A DNA stretch of 64,000 bases from an uncultured Pseudomonas sp. (GCF_913777995.1 NZ_CAJYVE010000024.1:124001-188000), one strand, 5' to 3'. Counted from the first letter of the stretch, positions 29,086 to 37,391 are shown. The notes: generated by a model from the sequence alone, not told the origin. Translations and numbers: made by a program.

Positions 29086-29942
29086 TATTTTGCCTCCGCA
29101 GCGCTGGCCAGCTTGTTGCGGAATTCATTGAAATCCGCGGTGCCATGGATGTACTCGTCGACCCAGGCCTTGAACGTTTCGCGATCACGGGCGATCGGGT
29201 CCCAGTCCTGGTAGAAGCGGTTGTCACGCTCGTAGTAACCGTGGGCGTAGGACGGATGGGCACCGCCAGGCACCACGCATACGGCACTCAGCGCCCAGGT
29301 CGGCAGCACGCAGGAGTTCATCGGCGCCTGCAGGTCGTCGACGATTTCTTCGACGGTCACGATGCAACGCTTGGCCGCCAGCGCCGCTTCCTTCTGCGAA
29401 CCGAGAATGCCCCAGATCAGCACGTTGCCCTTGCGGTCGGCCTTCTGGGCATGGATCACGGTCACGTCGGGGCGTACCGAAGGCACGGCTGCCAACACTT
29501 CGCCGGTGAATGGACAGGTGACGGTCTTGATCAGCGGGTTGACCTTCGGCAGGTCGGAACCGGCGTAGGCGCGCAGCACCGCGAAGGGCAGCCCGGAAGC
29601 ACCGGCCACGTAGGCGTTGGCCAGGTCGGCATGGCTGTGTTCTTCAAGCTCCAGGTCGCGCGGCCATTGTTTCTCCACGGCATCGCGCAGGCGGTGCAGC
29701 GAGCCGACACCGGGGTTGCCGCCCCAGGAGAAGACCAGGCGCTTGACGCAGCCGGCGCCGATCAACTGGTCATAGATCAGGTCTGGCGTCATGCGCACCA
29801 GGGTCAGGTCACGCTTGCCCTGGCGGATGATTTCGTGCCCAGCGGCAGAAGGAATCAGGTGAGTGAAACCTTCCAGTGCAACGGTGTCGCCATCGTTGAC
29901 CAGTCGTTTCACCGCATCCTTTAAAGACATGATTTCAGCCAT
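29085..29942 (-). CDS. pcaI: 3-oxoadipate CoA-transferase subunit A
   Basis: 285-residue alpha subunit of the beta-ketoadipate CoA-transferase. It starts MAEIMSLKDAVKRLVNDGDT and shows the family I pattern VALEGFTHLIPSAAGHEIIR, FSWGGNPGVGSLHRLRD and VIHAQKADRKGNVLIWGI. I place the start at ATG 29942, with GGGAG 6 bases upstream. A frame to 30035 adds 31 residues that overlap the regulatory region and lack family similarity. It is the first gene of pcaIJF and is preceded by PcaR-like half-sites at 30041-30072. The 285-residue length matches the long CatI/P. aeruginosa-type subunit. Confidence 0.88.
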   Translation of the reverse strand: MAEIMSLKDAVKRLVNDGDTVALEGFTHLIPSAAGHEIIRQGKRDLTLVRMTPDLIYDQLIGAGCVKRLVFSWGGNPGVGSLHRLRDAVEKQWPRDLELEEHSHADLANAYVAGASGLPFAVLRAYAGSDLPKVNPLIKTVTCPFTGEVLAAVPSVRPDVTVIHAQKADRKGNVLIWGILGSQKEAALAAKRCIVTVEEIVDDLQAPMNSCVLPTWALSAVCVVPGGAHPSYAHGYYERDNRFYQDWDPIARDRETFKAWVDEYIHGTADFNEFRNKLASAAEAK

Positions 29943-30040
29943 GAGGTGCTCCCGTACCCAAACATCACGTTCAATGATCGGCACGTCGAAGCGCGCCGCG
30001 ATGAGCGTGAGGTTATGCGGGGGACCGCCTGGCAAACAAT

Positions 30041-30072
30041 CCGATAATCGCTTATCCGTTCGGTAATCGAAC
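30041..30072 (-). promoter_or_regulatory. Candidate PcaR binding region before pcaI
   Basis: CCGATAATCGC (30041-30051) and the near-palindrome GTTCGGTAATCGAAC (30058-30072) share the core CGRTAATCG, spaced 20 bp apart and in the same orientation. The same core forms the palindrome in front of pcaR. The pcaI start is about 100 bases downstream. PcaR is known to control pcaIJ in P. putida in response to beta-ketoadipate. Confidence 0.6.
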
Positions 30073-30077
30073 GCAAT

Positions 30078-30108
30078 CAGAAAGGCCCGCCAGAGGGCGG
30101 GCCTGGAC
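30078..30108 (-). terminator. Terminator after pcaR
   Basis: AGGCCCGCC/GGCGGGCCT stem with a 4-base loop directly after the pcaR stop; the - strand run-out is TTTCT, a modest U-tract. It separates pcaR from pcaIJF. Confidence 0.7.
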
Positions 30109-30111
30109 GTT

Positions 30112-30954
30112 TCAGGTGAAGATCTGCGCGCTCAGTTCGCGACTGGCATCCAGCATGATCGGCAGGAAGCGCTGCTCCAGCTCGCTGCGCGCCACCCGTG
30201 CGGCACTGGTGCTGACGTTGAGCGCCGCAAGGACCTGGCCGGAAGCGTCGTAGACCGGCACGGCAATCGAGCGCAGGCCTTGCTCCAGCTCCTGGTCGAC
30301 GATGCACCAGCCTTGCTGGCGCACCTGCTGCAGGCATTCGTAGAGCGCCTCGGTCGTGCGAATGGTACGGCTGGTCTTGGGTTGCAGGTCGACATGGTCG
30401 AGGTATTCGCGCAGCGAGACGTCATCCAGTGCCGCCAGCAGAATGCGCCCCATGGACGTGCAATAGGCCGGCAGGCGGCCGCCTACCGACAGGTCGACGG
30501 AAATCAGCCGCTGAGTGGTGGCCGAACGGGCGATGTAGAGAATGTCGTCGCCTTCCAGGGTGGCCATGTTGCAGGCCTCGTGCAGTTGGTCGCTCATGCG
30601 GTCCAGGTAGGGCTGCGAAGAAACCGCCAGGGGGGTGGACGACAGGTAGGCATGCCCCAGGGTCAAGACCTTGGGCAGCAGCGAATAGGTACGACCGTCC
30701 GTCGTCGCGTAGCCGAGCTTGATGAGGGTGTGCAGGCAACGACGCACCGCTGCGCGAGGAATCTCGGTGCGGTGGCTGATCTGCGCGATGGTCAGATGCC
30801 GCTTGCGCTCCTGGAAGGCATGGATCACCGCCAGCCCGCGGGCCAGGGACGTCATGAAATCGGGATCGCCCGTCAGGGCCTGGATGCGCTTGGCTGGCGA
30901 GGCGACGATGGGCGGCGCCAGGGAAACAAAAGAATTACGCAGTTCTTCATTCAT
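30112..30954 (-). CDS. pcaR: IclR-family regulator PcaR
   Basis: 280-residue IclR-type transcription factor. The winged helix lies near residues 45-90 (TIAQISHRTEIPRAAVRRCL), and the IclR effector domain follows (LNVSTSAARVARSELEQRFL near the end). The start MNEELRNSFVSLAPPIVASP is nearly that of P. putida PcaR, a 290-residue regulator that responds to beta-ketoadipate. I chose ATG 30954 over a GTG two codons upstream. The promoter at 31043-31071 is covered by a palindrome, which suggests autorepression. It probably activates the pcaIJF genes downstream. Confidence 0.93.
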   Translation of the reverse strand: MNEELRNSFVSLAPPIVASPAKRIQALTGDPDFMTSLARGLAVIHAFQERKRHLTIAQISHRTEIPRAAVRRCLHTLIKLGYATTDGRTYSLLPKVLTLGHAYLSSTPLAVSSQPYLDRMSDQLHEACNMATLEGDDILYIARSATTQRLISVDLSVGGRLPAYCTSMGRILLAALDDVSLREYLDHVDLQPKTSRTIRTTEALYECLQQVRQQGWCIVDQELEQGLRSIAVPVYDASGQVLAALNVSTSAARVARSELEQRFLPIMLDASRELSAQIFT

Positions 30955-31038
30955 GGCCACGATCTCGGCAACACCCTTCAGACCTTTCTAATCAACGGTT
31001 GCGCAGCTGCGCGGAATGATTCTCGACAGCCCGACCCG

Positions 31039-31071
31039 TGCGATTATCGAACAAGTGGCCGATAATCGCAA
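31039..31071 (-). promoter_or_regulatory. pcaR promoter covered by palindromic operator
   Basis: TGCGATTATCG (31039-31049) and CGATAATCGCA (31060-31070) are perfect inverted repeats with centres 21 bp apart. On the - strand they contain TTGCGA (-35, 31071-31066) and GATAAT (-10, 31048-31043), separated by 17 bases. A regulator bound here would block polymerase, as expected for PcaR autoregulation. Confidence 0.7.
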
Positions 31072-31199
31072 TTGACCCCTGACAAATATGCTTATACCTT
31101 TATGCCTGCCATGAAGTGGCTTCTTGGAAATCCTGGTCAGGTACCCACTGAGAAGTCCAAGGCAACGGCCTTGTCCACGAAGCAAGGCCGTTTTTATTT
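31072..31199 (+). ncRNA. Candidate small RNA with intrinsic terminator, next to pcaR
   Basis: The strong terminator ACGGCCTTG/CAAGGCCGT with TTTTTATTT (31165-31199) has no protein gene in front of it. Upstream, TTGACC (31072-31077) and TATACC (31093-31098) are a weak promoter pair (15-base spacer). The 90 bases between can fold, for example AGTGG with CCACT and CTTCT with AGAAG. A 36-codon frame (MPAMKWLLGNPGQVPTEK...) runs through the hairpin and is an alternative. I do not recognise the RNA. Confidence 0.35.
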
Positions 31200-31725
31200 C
31201 GGCCTCCTCTGACCGACTCGTTGAATGCTCACCTGGCGCATCTTCTTCATGGGCCTGCGCATGCCGATGAAACGCTGCAACTAACGACGCAGCACAAGTT
31301 CGATCATGCGGCGTACAGTACTAAGAGAAAACGCCACCTGCGAAGTGTTGACGATCCCAGGGTTCTTGGAGATAGTAGCTTTCACCCGGTTGGAAGTATT
31401 CCGTGTCGTGATGTGCCGTTCATGCCCTTACAGGTGCTGAGCGCCTGCTTCGACGAGCACCGCAACGCCCTGTTGCGTTGAACAGGACACGAGACCAGCC
31501 CGGCGCGTGCAGTTCATGCGCCTCTTTTTACTTGTCGCTACGACAGATGTTCGTTTCCGGTGCCCGTAGCCGCCAACCGCCTCGTGCGGCCCGCCGTTCG
31601 CAGTTCCCGGCCAGTCCCCAGGGTGCATTTGTCTCCCTGTCATGGACAGCCGCATTCGCGAGCGCCCGCCCCCTGCGCAGCCTGGCGTCAACACCGGAGT
31701 TCATTCGACTTGATCAGGTAACACC
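31200..31725 (+). other. Gene-poor region between pcaR and the Pit locus
   Basis: About 525 bases with only weak open frames; the longest plausible one (31221-31481, MNAHLAHLLHGPAH...) lacks a ribosome-binding site and looks non-coding. Two elements stand out: a sigma-70-like pair TTGACG/GATAGT at 31348-31376 and an intrinsic terminator at 31502-31530. They are listed separately as a candidate RNA. Confidence 0.5.
31383..31530 (+). ncRNA. Candidate ~150-nt small RNA
   Basis: The promoter TTGACG (31348-31353), a 17-base spacer and GATAGT (31371-31376) would start a transcript near 31383. The hairpin GGCGCGTG/CATGCGCC (one G-U pair) followed by TCTTTTTA at 31502-31530 would end it. No convincing protein frame lies within. 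The RNA family is unknown, and the call rests only on the promoter-terminator pair. Confidence 0.35.
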
Positions 31726-31956
31726 GTGACTAAAGATGAACTGCGCGCCGAACTCGAGCGCCAGGAACAGCGCTTCAAGGAAGTGTACGGCGGCGAAATC
31801 ACCACGTATGCCGCGCAGCCCGAACCGGAGCGCAAGCCCTGGCGCAAGCGGGCGACCGTTCAGGACCAGGCGTTCAAGCAGGAACTGCAACGCATGGAAA
31901 AAGAGCTGAAGGAAGAACACGACGACGTTGCCGGCCCCACGCCGAACGTATTCTGA
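31726..31956 (+). CDS. Small charged hypothetical protein upstream of pit
   Basis: 76 residues from GTG 31726 ([20 protein letters not shown]), rich in Glu, Lys and Arg with few hydrophobic residues, predicted to form a helical or coiled segment at both ends with a proline-containing middle ([12 protein letters not shown]). It lies 140 bases before the Pit phosphate transporter on the same strand. I recall similar small proteins in Pseudomonas genomes but no named function. The start codon is uncertain, since the upstream ribosome-binding site is only AGGT. Confidence 0.65.
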   Translation: MTKDELRAELERQEQRFKEVYGGEITTYAAQPEPERKPWRKRATVQDQAFKQELQRMEKELKEEHDDVAGPTPNVF

Positions 31957-32096
31957 ACATTCCTGCCAGCTCGCGGCGTCGGGATTTACCCCTGTCCATG
32001 ACGCAGATCTGATCGATACCGGCCAGCGGTCGGTACGTCGAAGTGTATTTTTTCTGTCATAATCGCGCCCCCTTCAGAACGGGCCAGAAAACTTAC

Positions 32097-33569
32097 ATGA
32101 TCGATTTATTCAGCGGACTTGATGCCTGGGTATTGGTGAGCCTGCTACTCGCCCTCGCATTCGTCCTGTCGTTCGAGTTCATCAACGGCTTCCATGACAC
32201 GGCCAACGCGGTGGCCACGGTGATCTACACCAAGGCCATGCCGCCGCACCTGGCGGTGTTCGCCTCTGGCATCTTCAACTTCCTGGGGGTACTGCTCGGC
32301 GGTGTAGGTGTGGCCTACGCGATCGTGCACCTGCTGCCGGTAGAACTGCTGATCAACGTCAACACCGGCCATGGCCTGGCCATGGTGTTCTCGCTGCTCA
32401 CCGCCGCCATCGCCTGGAACCTGGGCACCTGGTACTTCGGTATTCCGGCTTCCAGCTCCCACACCCTGATCGGTTCGATCCTCGGGGTAGGCCTGGCCAA
32501 CGCGTTGATCAATGGCATTCCGGTGGGCGAAGGCGTCAACTGGCAGAAAGCCATAGACATCGGCGCCTCGCTGGTGTTCTCGCCCCTGGCAGGTTTCATC
32601 GCGGCCGGTCTGCTGCTGGTCGCGCTGAAATGGTGGCGCCCGCAGTCGAAGATGCACAAGACCCCCGAACAGCGCCGCAAGGTGGACGACAAGAAGCACC
32701 CACCGTTCTGGAATCGTCTGGTCCTGGTGATCTCCGCCATGGCGGTAAGCTTCGTGCACGGCTCCAACGACGGCCAGAAAGGCATCGGCCTGATCATGCT
32801 GGTGCTGATCGGTATCGTGCCGGCGCAGTTCGTTCTCGACCTGAGCAGCACCACCTACCAGATCGAGCGTACCCGTGACGCGACCCTGCACCTGAGCCAG
32901 TTCTACCAGCGCAACCACGACACCCTGGGCGAGTTCCTGGCCCTGGGCAAGGCCGACAAGAGCGACCTGCCGTCTCATGCCGCCTGCGACCCGAAACAGA
33001 CCGAGCCGACCATCGACGCACTGCTAGGCAAGCTGCAGGGCGTGACCGACTATCGCGCGCTCAGTTCTGAAGACCGTGTCGAAGTACGCCGCTACCTGCT
33101 GTGCCTGGACGACAGCGCACGCAAGGTCAGCAAACTGCCAGACCTCGCCGCCCGTGAAAAATCCGACCTGGCCAAGCTGCGCAAGGACCTGACCGCCACC
33201 ACCGAATACGCGCCTTTCTGGGTCATCATTGCGGTGGCCCTGGCGCTGGGCATCGGCACCATGGTTGGCTGGAAGCGCGTGGTGCTGACCATCGGCGAGA
33301 AGATCGGCCGCCAGGGCATGACCTATGCCCAGGGCATGTCGGCGCAGATCACCACCGCCACCGCCATCGGCCTGGCCAACGTGTTCAGCCTGCCGGTCTC
33401 GACCACCCATATCCTGTCGTCCGGCGTGGCCGGCACCATGGTCGCCAACCGCAGCGGCCTGCAGGCCGGGACCATCCGCACCATCCTGCTGGCCTGGGTG
33501 CTGACCCTGCCCGCCACTGTCGCGCTCTCCGCCTGCCTGTTCTGGCTGGCCTCCATGGCGCTGTCCTGA
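32097..33569 (+). CDS. pitA: Low-affinity inorganic phosphate transporter (Pit)
   Basis: 490-residue inner-membrane phosphate permease of the PiT/PHO4 family, importing metal-phosphate with protons. The two duplicated signatures are visible: SFEFINGFHDTANAVATVIY near residue 22 and SFVHGSNDGQKGIGLIMLVL near residue 220. The family GIPASSSHTLIGSILG motif and its C-terminal copy LPVSTTHILSSGVAGTM are also present. A large cytosolic loop (about residues 260-370) separates the halves. I chose ATG 32097; the 18-residue upstream extension is not part of the family. It is convergent with the YjgR gene across a GC-rich hairpin. Confidence 0.92.
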   Translation: MIDLFSGLDAWVLVSLLLALAFVLSFEFINGFHDTANAVATVIYTKAMPPHLAVFASGIFNFLGVLLGGVGVAYAIVHLLPVELLINVNTGHGLAMVFSLLTAAIAWNLGTWYFGIPASSSHTLIGSILGVGLANALINGIPVGEGVNWQKAIDIGASLVFSPLAGFIAAGLLLVALKWWRPQSKMHKTPEQRRKVDDKKHPPFWNRLVLVISAMAVSFVHGSNDGQKGIGLIMLVLIGIVPAQFVLDLSSTTYQIERTRDATLHLSQFYQRNHDTLGEFLALGKADKSDLPSHAACDPKQTEPTIDALLGKLQGVTDYRALSSEDRVEVRRYLLCLDDSARKVSKLPDLAAREKSDLAKLRKDLTATTEYAPFWVIIAVALALGIGTMVGWKRVVLTIGEKIGRQGMTYAQGMSAQITTATAIGLANVFSLPVSTTHILSSGVAGTMVANRSGLQAGTIRTILLAWVLTLPATVALSACLFWLASMALS

Positions 33570-33576
33570 TGCGATC

Positions 33577-33600
33577 GCCCCCAGGCGCAGGCCTGGGGGC
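33577..33600. terminator. Hairpin between convergent pit and yjgR-like genes
   Basis: Perfect 10-bp stem GCCCCCAGGC/GCCTGGGGGC with a 4-base loop. Neither strand has a clear U-tract, so termination strength is uncertain. Confidence 0.5.
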
Positions 33601-33609
33601 ATTGCCGCT

Positions 33610-35097
33610 TCAACGACGCTTCCTGCCGCCCAGCAACGACCCCATCAGTCCACGCACCAACTCCCTCCCCAATTGATTGGCGGCCTGCCGCATGGCGTTC
33701 TTCATCGCCTGCCCGGCCAGCCCGCCCAGCAGATCAGCGGCCTTGTCACTGAATCGCCCCTGCCGCTCAACCTTCTCGGCCGGCGCCCGTTCGACCTCGG
33801 GCGCAGCGACGGCACGCGCAACCAGGCGTTCATAGGCCGATTCACGGTCGATGGCCTGATCGTAACGCCCTGCCAAGGGTGAGCCGGCGATACACATTCG
33901 GCGCTCGGCGTCGCTCAAAGGACCGATGCGCGACTGCGGCGGTGCGATCATGACGCGCTGCACCTGCGCCGGCGTGCCCTTGTCCTGCAAGGTGCCCACC
34001 AGCGCTTCGCCAATGCCCAGCTCAGTCAACACCGTACGGGTATCGAACGCCGGGTTGGGCCGAAAGCCTTCGGCTACCGCACGCAAGGCCTTCTGTTCTC
34101 GCGCGGTGAAGGCCCGCAGGCCATGCTGGATACGCAGCCCCAGCTGGGCCAGCACCGCATCGGGAAGGTCGCCGGGCGACTGGGTCACGAAGTACACCCC
34201 TACCCCCTTGGAACGGATCAGCCGCACCACCTGCTCCAGGCGCTCCTGCAAGGCTTTCGGCGTGCCACTGAACAACAGGTGCGCCTCGTCGAAGAACAGC
34301 GCCAACAGCGGCTGCTCGGCATCGCCGCGCTCGGGCAACTGTTCGAACAGCTCGGCCAGCAACCAGAGCAGAAAGGTGGCATAGACCTTGGGGGCTTCAT
34401 GCACCAGGCGCCGCGCATCGAGCAAATGAATGCGCCCGCGGCCGTCAGCGTCGGCTTGCAACAGGTCCTGCAATTGCAGCGCGGGCTCACCGAACAGGGC
34501 TTCGGCGCCTTGTTGCTCAAGACCGGCAAGGCGTCGTAACAGGGCCTGTACGGAAGCGGCGGTCATCAACGCCGCATCCTCTCCGAGCAGCTCCGGATAC
34601 TCGCGCAGGTGGCCGAGCAAAGCCTTGAGATCCTTCAGGTCCAGCAACAACAGCCCTTCACGATCAGCCACCTTGAAGGCGGCATACAACGTTGACTGCT
34701 GGCTGTCGCTCAGTTCCAGCAGGTTGCCCAGCAGCAGCGGCCCCACTTCGCTCAGGGTGGTGCGCAGCGGATGACCGGTGCGTGCGTCGATGTCCCAGAG
34801 CAGCACCGGATAGGCCCGTGGTCGATGACCCAGCCACGGCATGCTGGCAATGCGCTCGGCGACCTTGCCCTGTGGCTGGCCGGCCGCGCCCAGGCCGCAG
34901 AGGTCGCCCTTTATATCAGCGGCGAAGACCGCGACGCCCGCGTCGCTGAAGGCCTCGGCCAGATGCTGCAGGGTGACGGTCTTGCCGGTCCCGGTGGCGC
35001 CGGCGATGAGGCCATGGCGGTTGGCCAGTCCAATGGCCTGGCCGACCGGCTGGCCGCCCGGATCCGCGCCCAGGATGATCTGATTGACATGCTGCAT
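33610..35097 (-). CDS. DUF853/HerA-like ATPase (YjgR family)
   Basis: 495-residue P-loop ATPase of the HerA/FtsK superfamily, DUF853 group, about the length of E. coli YjgR (500). Walker A is GATGTGKT (33-40), preceded by GLANRHGLIA; Walker B lies in ALFFDEAHLLF, and VYFVTQSPGDLPDAVLAQLG follows. The C-terminus is basic and rich in Ala and Arg. Starting at ATG 35097 gives GGAGG 9 bases upstream; the frame continues 69 codons further but that part is non-family. HerA relatives act as DNA translocases, but no HerA nuclease partner (NurA) is nearby. The function is unknown. Confidence 0.87.
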   Translation of the reverse strand: MQHVNQIILGADPGGQPVGQAIGLANRHGLIAGATGTGKTVTLQHLAEAFSDAGVAVFAADIKGDLCGLGAAGQPQGKVAERIASMPWLGHRPRAYPVLLWDIDARTGHPLRTTLSEVGPLLLGNLLELSDSQQSTLYAAFKVADREGLLLLDLKDLKALLGHLREYPELLGEDAALMTAASVQALLRRLAGLEQQGAEALFGEPALQLQDLLQADADGRGRIHLLDARRLVHEAPKVYATFLLWLLAELFEQLPERGDAEQPLLALFFDEAHLLFSGTPKALQERLEQVVRLIRSKGVGVYFVTQSPGDLPDAVLAQLGLRIQHGLRAFTAREQKALRAVAEGFRPNPAFDTRTVLTELGIGEALVGTLQDKGTPAQVQRVMIAPPQSRIGPLSDAERRMCIAGSPLAGRYDQAIDRESAYERLVARAVAAPEVERAPAEKVERQGRFSDKAADLLGGLAGQAMKNAMRQAANQLGRELVRGLMGSLLGGRKRR

Positions 35098-35281
35098 GCG
35101 TTCAACCTCCCATACCCCACGGGGAATATCGGCAGCCGTTAAGCGGCGCATCACGATGGCAATGCCCTTAAGCATAGTGGGCAGGGCGGCGGGCACCACC
35201 CGACGGGCCGTCAGCGGGCAGCCAGAACAACTATTCTTGTCGAAGGTCAGCAAGAGAGGCCCACCCTCAGGAGCGCCGATT

Positions 35282-36394
35282 GTGCATATCGCCGACATGA
35301 CCATGTTCTACGCCCCGGCCAGTGGCGGCGTGCGTACCTACCTGGATGCCAAGCATCGGCGTCTGCAGGGTCACCCCGGCGTGCGGCACAGCCTGCTGAT
35401 TCCCGGCCCGCGCTCCAGCCACAACGATGGCGTGCATGAGGTGCCGGCACCGCCCCTGCCGTTCGGCAACGGCTATCGCTTTCCGCTGCGCGTCAGCCCC
35501 TGGCGCGAAACGCTCAAGCGCCTTGGCCCCGACCTCATCGAAGTCGGCGACCCTTACCTCACCGCCTGGGCAGCCCTGGATGCGCGTCGGCAACTGGATG
35601 TACCGGTGATCGGTTTCTATCACTCCGACCTGCCGCTGCTGATCGCCAACCGCATGGGGCAATGGATGGGGATCAGCGCGCAGGCCTACATAAGCCGCCT
35701 GTATGGCAACTTCGACCGCATCCTGGCGCCCAGCCAGGCGATGGCCGGCAAGCTAATCGCTATGGGTCTGGCGCAGGTCCACGTACAACCCCTGGGGGTC
35801 GACCTGCAAGCCTTTCATCCAGGAAACCGCGACCCGTCGCTGCGACAACGCCTTGGCCTGGCGGCGGACTGCCATCTGCTGATATTTGCCGGGCGCGGCT
35901 CACGGGAGAAGAACCTGGGCACCCTGCTGCACTGCATGAAACGGCTGGGGCCGCGTTACCACCTTCTGCTGGTCGGCTCGCATATGCCCCTCCAGGTGCC
36001 GGACAACGTCACGGTGATCAACCGCTTCTGCGCCGCGAGCGAAGTCGCCGGGCTGTTGGCCAGTGCCGATGCCCTGGTACATGCTGGCGACCAGGAAACC
36101 TTCGGCCTGGTGGTCCTTGAAGCCATGGCCAGCGGTATTCCGGTGGTGGCGGTGAATGCCGGAGCCTTTGCCGAGATCGTCACCAGCGGTTGCGGCCTGC
36201 TGTGCGAACCCCGCCAGCCCAGGGCGATGGCCGCCGCCGTGCGTGAACTGTTCAGCCACGACGCGCAGGCCATGGGGCGCTACGCCCGACAACGGGTAGA
36301 GAGCCACTACAACTGGGACCGCGTGGTCAGTGGCCTGCTCGAACACTACCGTGCGGTACTCGGCAGCCACCGGCCGGTACGTGCCAATGGCTGA
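35282..36394 (+). CDS. GT4-family glycosyltransferase
   Basis: 370-residue glycosyltransferase with a GT-B fold. The start VHIADMTMFYAPASGGVRTY has the N-terminal loop that binds the acceptor. The C-terminal nucleotide-sugar site has the E-x7-E region HAGDQETFGLVVLEAMASGI with GIPVVAVNAGAFAEIV. The GTG start 35282 has AGGAG 8 bases upstream. It overlaps the DUF2334 gene by 8 bases, so the two are co-expressed and may act on the same glycan or glycolipid. The sugar donor and acceptor are unknown. Confidence 0.85.
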   Translation: MHIADMTMFYAPASGGVRTYLDAKHRRLQGHPGVRHSLLIPGPRSSHNDGVHEVPAPPLPFGNGYRFPLRVSPWRETLKRLGPDLIEVGDPYLTAWAALDARRQLDVPVIGFYHSDLPLLIANRMGQWMGISAQAYISRLYGNFDRILAPSQAMAGKLIAMGLAQVHVQPLGVDLQAFHPGNRDPSLRQRLGLAADCHLLIFAGRGSREKNLGTLLHCMKRLGPRYHLLLVGSHMPLQVPDNVTVINRFCAASEVAGLLASADALVHAGDQETFGLVVLEAMASGIPVVAVNAGAFAEIVTSGCGLLCEPRQPRAMAAAVRELFSHDAQAMGRYARQRVESHYNWDRVVSGLLEHYRAVLGSHRPVRANG

Positions 36395-37193
36395 ACGGCC
36401 ACCGGCGCGTGCACCGGCAGTCTTGCTGGTGCTGCATGACGTCGCGCCCTGTAGCTGGCAGGCCTACCTGCCGCTGCTGCAAGCGCTCGACGAGCGCGGC
36501 TCCATCCCGCTGACCTGGCTGGTGGTGCCGGATTTTCACAGGCAGTGCCCGCTCGACAGCGATCCGGCCCTGCTGCGCCTGCTCGACCGGCGCCTCGCCT
36601 TGGGCGACGAACTGGTGCTGCATGGCCGGTACCATTGTGATGATGGCCCGGCACCGCGCACGCCGGTGGATTACCTGCGCCGGCGAATCTACACCCACGA
36701 AGGTGAATTCCAGCCCCTCAGCCAGGCGCAGGCCCTGACGCATCTGGACGCCGGTATCGAGCTGTTCCGCCAGCACGCCTGGCCCTTGTTCGGTTTCGTG
36801 GCACCCGGCTGGCTGATGGGCGTCGGCACCCGGCAAGCCTTGCGGCAGCGGCCCTTGCAGTACACCAGCGACCGTCGGCACTTCTACCGCTTGCCGACGT
36901 TCACGCCCGAGCCGGCGCCAAGCCTGGTGTGGAGCGCTCGCAGCGCATGGCGGCGCGGTGCATCGCGGGTATGGTGTGAGTGGCAGCAGCGGCAGTGGCG
37001 CCAGGCCCCGGTGATTCGCCTGGGTCTGCATCCGGTGGACATGCAGCATGCCTCGGCCAGGCAATACTGGCTGAAGGTGCTCGACCAATTGCTGGCCGAG
37101 GGGCGACAAGCGTTGACCAAGCGCGACTGGCTGTTCGCTCAGGCCGACTCGTCTTGCTCGGTGCTGTCTTCGCTGCCGCTAGCCTGCAACTGA
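36387..37193 (+). CDS. DUF2334 polysaccharide-deacetylase-like protein
   Basis: 268-residue protein of the DUF2334 family, related to NodB-type polysaccharide deacetylases. The characteristic start LLVLHDVAPCSW carries the catalytic His-Asp pair. ELVLHGRYHCDDG near residue 82 keeps the HG-H metal-site pattern, and VIRLGLHPVDMQ supplies the C-terminal His. ATG 36387 overlaps the end of the glycosyltransferase gene, giving translational coupling. The probable role is removal of acyl groups from a surface sugar or lipid glycan made with the upstream enzyme; this is inference from family and neighbour. Confidence 0.8.
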   Translation: MAERPPARAPAVLLVLHDVAPCSWQAYLPLLQALDERGSIPLTWLVVPDFHRQCPLDSDPALLRLLDRRLALGDELVLHGRYHCDDGPAPRTPVDYLRRRIYTHEGEFQPLSQAQALTHLDAGIELFRQHAWPLFGFVAPGWLMGVGTRQALRQRPLQYTSDRRHFYRLPTFTPEPAPSLVWSARSAWRRGASRVWCEWQQRQWRQAPVIRLGLHPVDMQHASARQYWLKVLDQLLAEGRQALTKRDWLFAQADSSCSVLSSLPLACN

Positions 37194-37327
37194 CGCCAGA
37201 GTTCGGCGGCACCGCTGAATTCGGTACCGTCCTGCGCCGACAGGGCCTCGGGATCGTAGCGACTCAGGCAGCCCTCGCCGATCACCGGTGGAGGGCTGGC
37301 GGTGGCCTTGTCCAGTGGATCACTCAT
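37139..37327 (-). CDS. Small hypothetical protein (62 aa)
   Basis: 62 residues starting MSDPLDKATASPPPVIGEGC, with no hydrophobic segment, acidic at the C-terminus (GSEDSTEQDESA). An AGGG ribosome-binding site lies 6 bases before the second of two adjacent ATGs. Its last 55 bases overlap the convergent deacetylase gene. I recall a similar short Pseudomonas protein next to purU. The function is unknown. Confidence 0.6.
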   Translation of the reverse strand: MSDPLDKATASPPPVIGEGCLSRYDPEALSAQDGTEFSGAAELWRQLQASGSEDSTEQDESA

Positions 37328-37344
37328 CATCTGCCCTGCCCTGG

Positions 37345-37381
37345 AGAAAGGAAGGCCGACCTCGCAACACCGAGCCGGCCT
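37345..37381 (-). terminator. Terminator after purU
   Basis: The imperfect stem AGGCCGGCTCG/CGAGGTCGGCCT is followed on the - strand by TTCCTTTC, 11 bases after the purU stop. Confidence 0.65.
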
Positions 37382-37391
37382 GGAACGGCGA

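Noticed and set aside
31221..31481. 86-codon frame in the pcaR-pit gap
   Set aside because: No ribosome-binding site and no protein-like pattern; a promoter-like element lies inside it.
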